Under the pieces are notes generated by a model that saw only the letters and a list, made by a program, of their open reading frames with translations, was not told where the DNA came from and made no database searches. This document shows, in pieces, positions 1 to 7,342 of a stretch of 12,789 nt of DNA; position 1 is the first letter of the stretch; each line of letters starts with the position of its first letter. A program made the position numbers and the translations under genes. This DNA comes from Candidatus Limnocylindria bacterium (GTDB lineage Bacteria; Chloroflexota; Limnocylindria; QHBO01), in the NCBI GenBank assembly GCA_030146365.1, contig JASLBU010000141.1, positions 1 to 12,789 on the forward strand, read 5' to 3'.

Positions 1-170
1 CGCTCGTCGAGCTGGCTCGCCGGGCAAGCGCCGCGACCGTGCGCCAGCTGGTCATCGGGCCACCGCTCATCACGTTCGAGGGCGATCGCGGCGATGGCCG
101 CGGCTATGTCCTCGAGCCGGACGTGGAGGCGATTCGCGCGGCCGTCCGCGAGCTCATCGGCGCCGAGTAG
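1..170 (+). CDS. C-terminal fragment, possible LytR-CpsA-Psr (LCP) family protein
   Basis: An open frame enters from the left edge (first full codon at base 3) and ends at TAG 168-170, giving 55 residues. The last part reads as a hydrophobic strand, a glycine-rich turn, then YVLEPD followed by an amphipathic helix (VEAIRAAVRELIG). This ending resembles the C-terminus of LCP phosphotransferases, which attach glycopolymers to the cell wall and often end in a 'YVL-PD-(W/x)-x-x-I' helix. The catalytic core would lie outside the window, so the family call is a resemblance only. That the frame is coding is supported by its amino-acid pattern and by its stop 27 bp short of the convergent L25 stop. 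Any other secreted or envelope protein with a similar ending is possible. Confidence 0.45.
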   Translation, partial: LVELARRASAATVRQLVIGPPLITFEGDRGDGRGYVLEPDVEAIRAAVRELIGAE

Positions 171-180
171 CGGAGTCCCG

Positions 181-194
181 CGGCGGCCTCGCCG
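181..194. terminator. Possible bidirectional hairpin between convergent LCP-like gene and L25
   Basis: The 27-bp gap between the two facing stop codons holds a perfect 5-bp stem (CGGCG 181-185 with CGCCG 190-194) and a 4-nt loop. A second pairing, GAGTCC 173-178 with GGACTC 201-206, could stack outside it. Position and symmetry fit a shared terminator. There is no T-run on either strand, so intrinsic termination is uncertain, and GC-rich DNA makes short stems by chance. Confidence 0.3.
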
Positions 195-197
195 GGA

Positions 198-911
198 TCA
201 GGACTCGCCGGAGGAGCCTCCGGCGCCATCGCCATCGGCGGGCTGACCGGCCCCGGACGCGTCGCCCTCTGCCGCCTCCCCGCCCTCGGCACCCTCTGTC
301 GCCTCCTCGTCCTCGCCCTCGACCGCGGCGACCGTCTCCGGCTCCTCCTCGACCCGCGGCGGGACGACGGTGGCCACCAGTGTCTCTCCGTCGGTCAGGA
401 CGGTGACGAGATCGCGGTTGAGGTTCAGGTCCCGCACATGGATCGCGACATCTAGGCTGGTGAGGACCGAGACGTTGACCTCCACCTCCTGCGGGATGTC
501 GTTCGGAAGGGCCTTGACGTGGATGGTCGAGAGGTTATGGAGCAGCGTGCCCCCGGTGGCCTCGACCGCCGGTGCCTCGCCGGTGAAGGTCAGCGGGACG
601 TCCACTTCCATCTCCTGGCGAAGGTTCACGAGGAAGTAGTCGACGTGGATGGGATGACCGCTCAGCGGGTTGCGCTGGACGCTCTTGATCATGCCGCTGG
701 TGGCGCGGCTGGCCCCCGGCAGCCGGAACCTGATGACGGCGGTCTTGCCGGCGGAGCGGTACAGGGTCTCGAAGGTCTTCACGTCGACCTGGACGGGCAC
801 CGATTCGTGGCCGTTGCCGTAGACGACGCCCGGCACCATGCCGTCGCGGCGCAGCCGCTTGTTGGCCTTGCCGAGCGCCTCACGCGCATCGAGGGTGAGC
901 TCCAGGTCCAT
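198..911 (-). CDS. rplY: 50S ribosomal protein L25, CTC (general stress protein) form
   Basis: A 237-residue protein that binds 5S rRNA in the large ribosomal subunit. Residues 1-95 form the L25 domain, opening with MDLELTLDAREALGK and including the VPGVVYG turn near residues 26-32 and a HPIHVDY segment near 86-92. Residues 96-186 match the second beta-rich domain of the CTC/TL5 type. Residues 187-237 are a low-complexity tail of Glu, Gly, Ala and Asp. The ATG at 911 is chosen over a frame extension to 1043 because L25 homology starts here and a GAGAGGA ribosome site lies 12-13 nt upstream; the extension runs through a good promoter. The gene is divergent from the response regulator and stands alone on its strand. 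The long acidic tail is the only unusual part. Confidence 0.96.
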   Translation of the reverse strand: MDLELTLDAREALGKANKRLRRDGMVPGVVYGNGHESVPVQVDVKTFETLYRSAGKTAVIRFRLPGASRATSGMIKSVQRNPLSGHPIHVDYFLVNLRQEMEVDVPLTFTGEAPAVEATGGTLLHNLSTIHVKALPNDIPQEVEVNVSVLTSLDVAIHVRDLNLNRDLVTVLTDGETLVATVVPPRVEEEPETVAAVEGEDEEATEGAEGGEAAEGDASGAGQPADGDGAGGSSGES

Positions 912-1014
912 CGGTCGTCGTGATCCTCTCTGGTCGTCGGGCGCCTCGGGCACGCGCGGGCCGGTGGCGGGCAGCACCGAACTGATCGAAACCGCAATCG
1001 GGGTGCGAGGCGGC

Positions 1015-1043
1015 ATGGTACCCCGCGCACGCGTGGCGGGCAA
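1015..1043 (-). promoter_or_regulatory. Candidate promoter for rplY (L25)
   Basis: On the minus strand TTGCCC (1043-1038) and TACCAT (1020-1015) are separated by exactly 17 bp, matching a housekeeping sigma -35/-10 layout. Transcription would start near 1008 and give a leader of about 97 nt before the L25 ATG. This is by eye, with two imperfect hexamers. Confidence 0.5.
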
Positions 1044-1133
1044 GCGGCCGGTGCCGCGCCATCGGCGTTCCTCGAGCCTGCAGACGTTGCCGGTTCTTCA
1101 TCGGCGCTCAATCGCCGGCGGGCGGATGGTTCC

Positions 1134-1146
1134 TATACTTCCGCGC
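1134..1146 (+). promoter_or_regulatory. -10 box and probable leaderless start for the RR-HK-HtrA operon
   Basis: TATACT (1134-1139) lies exactly 7 nt before the ATG at 1147. With normal -10 to +1 spacing, transcription would begin at or one base before the start codon, so the mRNA would be leaderless. No Shine-Dalgarno sequence sits at a useful distance, in agreement. No clear -35 hexamer is seen 16-18 bp upstream; the sequence there is ATCGCC. Confidence 0.5.
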
Positions 1147-1845
1147 ATGCCCGGCACGATCATGATCGTCGAGGACGAACCGGCCGTCGCGCGCGGTGTC
1201 CAGGTCGCCCTCGAGCGCGAGGGCTACACCGTCACCGTCCAGCCCACCGGCGAGGAGGCCGTCGCCAACTTCGCCGACGCGGCTCCGGACCTGGTGGTCC
1301 TGGACGTTCGCCTGCCGGGAATCGACGGCTTCGAGGTGCTTCGCCAGCTGCGGCGCGAGACTCGCGCTCCCGTCATCTTCCTGACCGCTCGCTCCGACGA
1401 GGTCGACAAGGTGGTGGGCCTGGAGATGGGAGCGGACGACTACCTCGTCAAGCCGTTCAGCGTCCGCGAGCTCGTGACGCGCATCAAGGCGCTGCTCCGA
1501 CGCGCGTACGGGGAGCTCGCGGACACGCAGACGGGACGCACGCTGCGGCGTGGCGACCTGGTCATCGACCTCGAGCGGAGGCGAGTGGCGCGCGGCGGCG
1601 ACCGCATCGGGCTGACGACCACCGAGTTCGACATCCTGCGCCACCTCGCGGCCCGTCCCGGGCGCGTCTACACCCGCTCGCAGCTGCTCGAGCTCGTGCG
1701 CGACTACGACGATGCGCTGGAGCAGGACGAGCGCACGATCAACGTGCACATCAGCCACATCCGCGACAAGATCGAGCCGGACCCGACTCGGCCCCGGTAC
1801 ATCCGGACGGTGAGGGGCGTCGGCTATGCCTTCGCCGAGGACTGA
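1147..1845 (+). CDS. OmpR/PhoB-family DNA-binding response regulator
   Basis: A 232-residue two-component response regulator. The receiver domain (about 1-118) has the acidic pair E9-D10, phospho-acceptor D53 in VVLDVRLPG, switch T80 and the conserved lysine K102 in YLVKPF. The winged-helix domain (about 130-230) shows TTTEFDILRHLA at 157-168, the recognition helix region RTINVHISHIRDKIE and the closing hairpin RTVRGVGYAF. All phosphotransfer residues are present. The frame stays open back to 838, but the receiver fold begins at MPGTIMIVEDE, so ATG 1147 is used; ATG 1162 would cut off the first strand. It overlaps the histidine kinase by 20 bp and is its likely partner. Order and neighbours resemble MprA of mycobacteria, but homology at that level was not tested. 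Confidence 0.95.
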   Translation: MPGTIMIVEDEPAVARGVQVALEREGYTVTVQPTGEEAVANFADAAPDLVVLDVRLPGIDGFEVLRQLRRETRAPVIFLTARSDEVDKVVGLEMGADDYLVKPFSVRELVTRIKALLRRAYGELADTQTGRTLRRGDLVIDLERRRVARGGDRIGLTTTEFDILRHLAARPGRVYTRSQLLELVRDYDDALEQDERTINVHISHIRDKIEPDPTRPRYIRTVRGVGYAFAED

Positions 1846-3415
1846 GCCCGACCGCTCGGCGGCCGGACGCTGGGCGCGCTTCGACCCTAGAGCGCCGGCG
1901 GCCGTCTTCCAGCGGCTGAACGCGCGCCTCATCGTTGCGGTGGCGGTCGTCTCGCTGGTGGGGCTGCTCACCTCCGGCATCGCGATCAGTCAGATCCTGC
2001 CCGGCTACTTCATCGAGCAAACGGTCCAGCGCATCCAGACGTCGGCGGCCTCCACGGGGATCGACCTCCGGCAGGAGGTGACCCGCATCGGCGAAAGCCC
2101 GACGGGCGCGAACACGGCCGAGATCGACGAGCTCCGGGACGCCCGCATCGTGCCGAGCGTCGCGGAAGATGCCGCGCGGTACTTCAACGCCACGTTCACC
2201 TTCATCAACGAGCGGGGGCAGCGGGTGGCGATGGCCGAGCCGCTGAACGTCGAGGAGCTTGAGTCGGCCGGCCTCCGTCGCGACTCCGAGGTGGGGCCGG
2301 TCCAGGCAGCCGTCGAGGTCCAGCTGCCGAACAGCGGGCGCCGCGTGACCTACACGATCGTCGTCAGCGAGCCGTACTCGACGCGCCAGGAGACCCTCGA
2401 GCAGATCCAGAGCTCGATCCTGGGCGCCGGCATCCTGGCACTGGCCGCCTCGCTCGTGTTCGGGATCATCGCCGCGCGCCGCATCACCCGACCCATCGCC
2501 CGCCTGCGGCGCGTCGCGGGCGGCCTCGCCCAGGGAGAGCTGGACGAGCGGGCCGAGCCCTCCGGCGTCGTCGAGGTGGACGAGCTCGGCCAGCAGTTCA
2601 ACGTGATGGCCGACCGCCTGGCCGGCACGCTGCGCATGCTCGAGGCCGATCGCGATCGCCTGCGCGAGTTCGTCGCCGACGTCAGCCACGAGCTCCGCAC
2701 GCCGATTGCGGCGTTGAAGATGTACACCGAGCTCCAGCGCGACGGCGACGTCGACGAGTCGACGCGTCGGGAGTTCCTGGAGCGTTCGACCGAGCAGATC
2801 GGCCGGCTGGAGTGGCTCAGCACCAACCTGCTCGACCTGTCGCGCATCGACGCCGGCATCTTCCCGCTCGACATGCGCACCGGCGACCTGCGGGACCCGG
2901 TGCAGGCAGTGGTGCAGGCGCTCTCGGAGGTCGCGGTCGCCCGGGGCGTCTCACTCGACAGCGTGGTCCCGGCCGAGCCGGTCGAGCTGCGGTTCGACCG
3001 GGAGCGTCTCGTCCAGCTCCTCACCAACCTCATCGGCAACGCGCTGAAGTTCACGGCCCGCGGCGGGGCCGTCGCCGTGGAGCTCATCGAAGGCGACGAC
3101 GAGGACCTGATCGAGGTCCGTGACACCGGCCCGGGCATCCCGCCGGACGAGCTCCCGCACATCTTCGAGCGCTTCTACCGAGGGACGAACACCGGTGACG
3201 CGCGGGCGTCGGGCAGTGGCCTGGGGCTGGCGATCGTCCGCTCGATCGTCCAGATGCACGGCGGCTCGATCGACGTCGCCAGCGTGGTGGGCGAGGGGAG
3301 CCTGTTCCGCATCCACCTGCCGAGTGTCGAGGTGTCCGTCGATGTGCCGGAGCGGAAGATCAACGAAACTTCACGAGCCGGCAACGCTGTCAGCAGCACC
3401 GGGCCCGTAACCTGA
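1826..3415 (+). CDS. Membrane sensor histidine kinase (HAMP-HisKA-HATPase)
   Basis: A 529-residue kinase, partner of the overlapping response regulator. A first membrane helix lies near residues 34-57 and a second near 196-218, enclosing an extracytoplasmic sensor region of about 140 residues that I do not recognise. A HAMP linker follows (about 219-272). The dimerisation domain carries the phospho-acceptor H288 in DVSHELRTPIAALK. The ATPase domain has the N box (N401-N405, LTNLIGNALKF), the G1 box DTGPGIPP 433-440, an F box FERFYR and the G2 box GSGLGLAI 463-470. A polar tail of about 30 residues follows the last strand. GAGGGG (1812-1817), 8 nt before ATG 1826, supports this start inside the previous gene. 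HtrA follows after 41 bp, so envelope stress is the likely signal. Confidence 0.95.
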   Translation: MPSPRTEPDRSAAGRWARFDPRAPAAVFQRLNARLIVAVAVVSLVGLLTSGIAISQILPGYFIEQTVQRIQTSAASTGIDLRQEVTRIGESPTGANTAEIDELRDARIVPSVAEDAARYFNATFTFINERGQRVAMAEPLNVEELESAGLRRDSEVGPVQAAVEVQLPNSGRRVTYTIVVSEPYSTRQETLEQIQSSILGAGILALAASLVFGIIAARRITRPIARLRRVAGGLAQGELDERAEPSGVVEVDELGQQFNVMADRLAGTLRMLEADRDRLREFVADVSHELRTPIAALKMYTELQRDGDVDESTRREFLERSTEQIGRLEWLSTNLLDLSRIDAGIFPLDMRTGDLRDPVQAVVQALSEVAVARGVSLDSVVPAEPVELRFDRERLVQLLTNLIGNALKFTARGGAVAVELIEGDDEDLIEVRDTGPGIPPDELPHIFERFYRGTNTGDARASGSGLGLAIVRSIVQMHGGSIDVASVVGEGSLFRIHLPSVEVSVDVPERKINETSRAGNAVSSTGPVT

Positions 3416-3456
3416 GGTCCGCCGCCCGCCGAGCACCCGCACAGAGCATTGAACCG

Positions 3457-4752
3457 ATGACCTACGACCCCGATCGATCCGATGACCGCCGCCCGACCGA
3501 GCCCGTCGAGGTGCAGCACTACGGCCCCGTCCCGCCGCGGGACCCGTATCGCGCCAGCTGGCAGGCCGCGCCGCCCCCGCCAACGGACGCGTACCGCCGT
3601 GTCGAGCCGGTCGGCCGCCGCCGCTCCGGGCTGTCGGCGCTGCCGGTCGTCGCCCTTGCGATCGTGGCCGGGCTGCTCTCCGGCGCGCTGTCGGCGGTGG
3701 CCGTCCTGAACGCGGCCGACGACGAGGTCGCTCAGCAGTCGCCGGCGCCGGCAACCGACCCGGAGGCCGATCCGGTGAGCGAGGTCCGCATCGACGAGTC
3801 GAGTGCTGTCATCGAGGCCGTCGACCGCGTCGCTCCTGCGGTGGTCCTGATCAGGACCAGCAGCAGCGGCGGGCTGTTCGGGGGCGCCAGCGGGACCGGC
3901 TCCGGCGTCATCTATGACTCGGACGGCTGGATCCTCACCAACCGGCATGTCGTCGAGGACGCCGAGACGGTGATCATCGAGCTCAGCGATGACCGGACCT
4001 TCGAGGGCGACGTGTACGGCATCGACACGTTGACCGACCTCGCCATCGTCAAGGTCGATGCAACCGGACTGCCGTCGGCTCCGATCGGCGCCTCCCGGGA
4101 CCTCGAGCCCGGTCAGCTCGCGATCGCGATCGGCAACCCGCTGGGCTACCGGCACACGGTCACGACGGGCATCGTCTCCGGGCTGGGGCGCCAGATCACC
4201 GCCTCGGACGCCGGCCAGACGAGTGCCCAGAGCCTGCGGAACCTGATCCAGACGGATGCGGCCATCAACCCCGGCAACTCGGGCGGCCCGCTGCTGAACA
4301 GCGCCGGGCAGGTCATCGGCATCAACACCGCGGTGTCGACGACGGCCCAGGGGCTTGGCTTCGCCATCCCGATCGACGTGGCCAAGCCGATCATGCAGCA
4401 GGCGATCGAGGGGCAGGAGCTGGCACGACCCTGGATCGGCGTCTACTACACCCCGATCAGCCCGGCCCTCGCCGAGGCCGAGAACCTGCCGGTCGACTAC
4501 GGGGCGCTGCTCGCGACGGACACCGGTGGCCAGAGCGCCGTGTTCCCCGGCAGTCCCGCCGAGGAGGCGGGCCTCCGCGACGGTGACATCATCGTGGCCA
4601 TCGACGGTCAGCAGGTGACCGCCGAGAGCGATCTCGCGATGCTGATCCTGCCGCACAGCCCCGGTGACACGGTCACGCTCCGCGTGCTGCGTGACAACAG
4701 CACCACGGAGGTGGAGCTCACGCTGGGGACGCTTCCCGCCGACGCGGGCTGA
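3457..4752 (+). CDS. htrA: HtrA/DegP-family serine protease, membrane-anchored, one PDZ domain
   Basis: A 431-residue trypsin-fold protease that should degrade or refold damaged proteins outside the membrane. Residues 1-58 are a polar, proline-rich cytoplasmic stretch; about 60-84 is a membrane anchor (LPVVALAIVAGLLSG). The catalytic triad is H164 in TNRHVV, D194 in TLTDLAIVKV and S275 in NPGNSGGPLL. A PDZ domain follows at about 323-425, with the typical GSPAEEAGLRDGDII motif. A short Ala/Pro/Asp-rich linker joins anchor and protease. The gene starts 41 bp after the kinase stop with no obvious terminator between, so one operon is likely. No strong Shine-Dalgarno sequence is visible before ATG 3457. 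The arrangement is like mycobacterial pepD, downstream of mprAB. The stop lies 3 bp from the convergent folB stop. Confidence 0.95.
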   Translation: MTYDPDRSDDRRPTEPVEVQHYGPVPPRDPYRASWQAAPPPPTDAYRRVEPVGRRRSGLSALPVVALAIVAGLLSGALSAVAVLNAADDEVAQQSPAPATDPEADPVSEVRIDESSAVIEAVDRVAPAVVLIRTSSSGGLFGGASGTGSGVIYDSDGWILTNRHVVEDAETVIIELSDDRTFEGDVYGIDTLTDLAIVKVDATGLPSAPIGASRDLEPGQLAIAIGNPLGYRHTVTTGIVSGLGRQITASDAGQTSAQSLRNLIQTDAAINPGNSGGPLLNSAGQVIGINTAVSTTAQGLGFAIPIDVAKPIMQQAIEGQELARPWIGVYYTPISPALAEAENLPVDYGALLATDTGGQSAVFPGSPAEEAGLRDGDIIVAIDGQQVTAESDLAMLILPHSPGDTVTLRVLRDNSTTEVELTLGTLPADAG

Positions 4753-4755
4753 CGC

Positions 4756-5166
4756 TCAGCCGGTCTCCGAGCCACGGTCGAGGCGGTGCCGGACGAGCGC
4801 CGCCTCGACGGTCCGCAGCTCGCCGTCGATCGGGGCCTCGGGCTTGCGGACACGCACCTCCACGGCTCCCACGAGGCGTGGGTCGGTCGCGGCCAGCACC
4901 GTGCGCGCGATCGCTCCCCCCAGTGCCTCGATGAGCTCGAAGCTGCGGTCCTCGACGTTGACGCGCACCAGGTCGAAAAGGGATCCGTAGTCGACGGTGT
5001 CGCCGAGATCGTCCGTCTCCGCGGCAGTCGAGAGATCGGCGTGCAGCACGAGGTCGACCTCGAACGGCTGCGGCTCGACCTTCTCGTGAGGGTGGACTCC
5101 GTGACGGCCAGTGAAGCGCATGCCGAGCAGGCTGAGCCGGTCACGGTGCGGGCTGGGGCTGGTCAT
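4756..5166 (-). CDS. folB: Dihydroneopterin aldolase
   Basis: A 136-residue cytoplasmic enzyme that converts 7,8-dihydroneopterin to 6-hydroxymethyl-7,8-dihydropterin plus glycolaldehyde in folate synthesis; family members are usually about 120 residues. Visible signatures are RHGVHPHEKVEPQPFEVDL near 21-39 (E28 is the likely pterin-binding glutamate), Y60 in TVDYGSL, FELIEALGGAIA near 77-87, and K108 in RVRKPEAPI. Tyr and Lys are the residues expected for catalysis. The ATG at 5166 overlaps the folP stop as ATGA, and the protein begins at the normal family start. It is the last gene of the minus-strand folate cluster. The C-terminal 15 residues are charged and probably loose. Confidence 0.93.
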   Translation of the reverse strand: MTSPSPHRDRLSLLGMRFTGRHGVHPHEKVEPQPFEVDLVLHADLSTAAETDDLGDTVDYGSLFDLVRVNVEDRSFELIEALGGAIARTVLAATDPRLVGAVEVRVRKPEAPIDGELRTVEAALVRHRLDRGSETG

Positions 5167-6011
5167 CGCCGCCGGATGATGGCATCCGCCACGTCGCGCA
5201 GACGGGCGATCGGCGCGACGTCGTGAACGCGGACGATATCGGCCCCTGCCGCGATCGCCAGCGCCACGGTCGCGGCAGTCCCCTCGAGGCGATCCTCTGG
5301 TGGTCGCCCCCCGAGCAGCTCTCCGAGGAACCGCTTCCGGCTCGTCCCGACCAGCACCGGCAGGCCACCGAGGTCGCTCTTCAGCGAGGCGAGCCCACGC
5401 AGCAGCTCGAGGTTCTCGGCCGTCGTCTTGCCGAAGCCAATGCCGGGATCGATGACGAGCCGGTCGCGTCCCACGCCGCGTGCCCCGGCGATCGTGACCG
5501 ACTCGCGCAGCCACGCCGCCACGGCCGGCATTACGCCTCCGGGGTAGCCGGTGCCCTCCTGGTTGTGCATCACCACGAGGTGCGCGCCGGCCGCGGCGGC
5601 CGCCTCGGCCGTGCCCGGATCGCGTCGAGCGCCCCACACGTCGTTCACCATCGTCGCCCCCGCCTCGAGCGCCGCTCTCGCGACCGTCGCCTTCGAGGTG
5701 TCGATGCTCACCAGCGCCCGGCTGCCGACCGCGGCGGCGATTGCGTCGACGACGGGCACTGCGAGGGCGGCCTCGCGTTCGGGAGCGATCTCCGGGCGGT
5801 CGCCGTAGGCGCTGCGGGGCCGAGTCGACTCCGCGCCGACATCCACGATCTCGGCGCCCGCCTCCACGAACGCGACGGCTCGCTCCACGGCCTCTGCCAC
5901 GATCTCCCGCTCCGACCGGTTGGGTGCCGCGAGGCCATCGCCGGAGAACGAGTCGGGCGTCACGTTGACAATGCCCATGACGTACGTCCGCGAGCCCCAG
6001 CGCAAATCCAT
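5163..6011 (-). CDS. folP: Dihydropteroate synthase
   Basis: A 282-residue TIM-barrel enzyme that joins p-aminobenzoate to hydroxymethyl-dihydropterin pyrophosphate; it is the sulfonamide target. Motifs in order: MGIVNVTPDSFSGDG 12-26, GAEIVDVGAESTRP 52-65, SIDTSK 102-107, MVNDVWG 121-127, VIDPGIGFGKT 186-196, GTSRKRFLG 222-230 (K226 is the expected catalytic/pterin-site lysine) and RVHDV near 261-265. Nothing essential seems to be missing. ATG 6011 is chosen rather than the upstream ATG at 6059, which lies inside folC: homology begins here, and AGGA sits 8 nt upstream. The gap from the folC stop is 4 nt, and folP overlaps folB by 4 nt, so translation of the three is probably coupled. Confidence 0.96.
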   Translation of the reverse strand: MDLRWGSRTYVMGIVNVTPDSFSGDGLAAPNRSEREIVAEAVERAVAFVEAGAEIVDVGAESTRPRSAYGDRPEIAPEREAALAVPVVDAIAAAVGSRALVSIDTSKATVARAALEAGATMVNDVWGARRDPGTAEAAAAAGAHLVVMHNQEGTGYPGGVMPAVAAWLRESVTIAGARGVGRDRLVIDPGIGFGKTTAENLELLRGLASLKSDLGGLPVLVGTSRKRFLGELLGGRPPEDRLEGTAATVALAIAAGADIVRVHDVAPIARLRDVADAIIRRR

Positions 6012-6015
6012 CGGC

Positions 6016-7338
6016 TCAGTCCTGCTCGCCGGTGCCGGTGAGGAGCCCGCGCACCGCACCCACGAGGTACAGCGACCCGGCGATCACGACGGGGTCCCCC
6101 TGGGCGGCCCGCAGCGCGTCGGCGGGATCGCCCGCCACCCTCGCGGCAGGCCCACCGGCTTGTCGCCAGACGGCGTTCAGCCACTGCGGCTCGAGCGCGC
6201 CAGGATCGTCGACGCGCGTGAACACGAACCGCGGTCTGACCGTCGCGAGGGCCGCGAGGACGCGGCGCACGTCCTTGCCCCGCTGGGCCCCGAAGACGAT
6301 GGTCGGTCGCTCCACTCCCAGGTCCTGGAGCGCGGACGCCAGGGCGGCCGCTCCCGCCGGGTTGTGGGCGCCGTCCAGCAGCACCCTCCTGAGGCCGACC
6401 GGGGTGCCGTCCAGGACCTCGAGGCGCCCCGGCCACCGCGCCGCCTCCATGCCGCCCCGCAGCTCCGCCTCGCCGACCCGGATGCCCCAGCGTTCCTCCA
6501 GCGCATCCAGCAGGGCCAGGACCACGGCGGCGTTCCGTGCCTGGTGCGCGCCCAGCAGCCCGATCCTCAGGCCCGAGAGCCGGCCACGTGGCGTCCTCCC
6601 GTCCACCACGATGCCGTCCCACCCGGACGCCACCAGCCTGGCCTCGTACGGCTGGCGGGGGCCGGCGCGCCGCAGCGGAACGCCGAGCTCGGCACATCGG
6701 TCGACGATCGGCCGCAGGCCCCGCCCCGAGGCGCCGGTGACAGCGAGGTTGCCGGGCTTGATGATCGGCGCCTTCTCGCCGCCGATGGCCGCCAGCGTCG
6801 AGCCGAGGTACGCCTCGTGGTCGTGCTGCACGTTCGTGATCGCCGCGACGCCGAGGTCGAGGATGTTCGTGGCATCCAGCCGGCCTCCCATGCCCACCTC
6901 GACCAGGGCGATCTCCACCCGCTGGCGGGCCAGCTCGGCGATCGCCGCGGCGGTCAGCGCCTCGAACTCCGTGGGGGGGCCGCTGTCCGCGGTGACGCGG
7001 TCGATGGCCGGCAGCAGGCGCTCGATGGCGGCCGCGAACGCGGCCGGCGAGATGGGTTCGCCGTCGACCGCGATCCGCTCCCGATAGCTGACGAGGTGTG
7101 GCTTCGGCATCGTCCCCGTCAGGATGCCGGCCGCTCCGAGGACGGACCGCGTCATGGCGACCACGGAGCCCTTGCCGTTCGTGCCACCCACGAGGGCCCC
7201 TCGCAGCCCGTGGTCCGGGTGGCCCGCCTCGGCCATGAGGCGAGCGATCCGGTCCAGGCCCATGGAGATGCCGAAGCGGCCCCGGCTCGTGAGCGCCGCG
7301 ACGGCCTCGGGATAGGTGAGCCGACCCGTGTCGCTCAC
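6016..7338 (-). CDS. folC: Bifunctional dihydrofolate synthase/folylpolyglutamate synthase
   Basis: A 440-residue Mur-ligase-type enzyme that adds glutamate to dihydropteroate and then extends the polyglutamate tail, using ATP. The P-loop is GGTNGKGS at 51-58. PHLVSYRERI near 80-89 is the omega-loop/folate region. EVGMGGRLDATNIL 147-160 and EKAPIIKPG near 188-196 bind metal and substrate. The C-terminal domain has DGAHNPAG at 322-329. The start is GTG at 7338 because the family N-terminus (TYPEAVAAL) needs it; the next Met is at residue 26, inside the first helix. It begins 4 nt after the stop of the Cys-rich gene and ends 4 nt before folP. No strong Shine-Dalgarno sequence is seen, consistent with coupled re-initiation. 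Confidence 0.95.
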   Translation of the reverse strand: MSDTGRLTYPEAVAALTSRGRFGISMGLDRIARLMAEAGHPDHGLRGALVGGTNGKGSVVAMTRSVLGAAGILTGTMPKPHLVSYRERIAVDGEPISPAAFAAAIERLLPAIDRVTADSGPPTEFEALTAAAIAELARQRVEIALVEVGMGGRLDATNILDLGVAAITNVQHDHEAYLGSTLAAIGGEKAPIIKPGNLAVTGASGRGLRPIVDRCAELGVPLRRAGPRQPYEARLVASGWDGIVVDGRTPRGRLSGLRIGLLGAHQARNAAVVLALLDALEERWGIRVGEAELRGGMEAARWPGRLEVLDGTPVGLRRVLLDGAHNPAGAAALASALQDLGVERPTIVFGAQRGKDVRRVLAALATVRPRFVFTRVDDPGALEPQWLNAVWRQAGGPAARVAGDPADALRAAQGDPVVIAGSLYLVGAVRGLLTGTGEQD

Positions 7339-7342
7339 CCGC

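Noticed and set aside
370..923. Plus-strand open frames opposite the L25 gene
   Set aside because: They are composition-driven shadows in GC-rich DNA, with no family motifs or ribosome sites.
838..1146. N-terminal extension of the response regulator frame back to base 838
   Set aside because: The receiver domain starts at MPGTIMIVEDE, the extension overlaps the L25 gene, and a -10 box lies just before ATG 1147.
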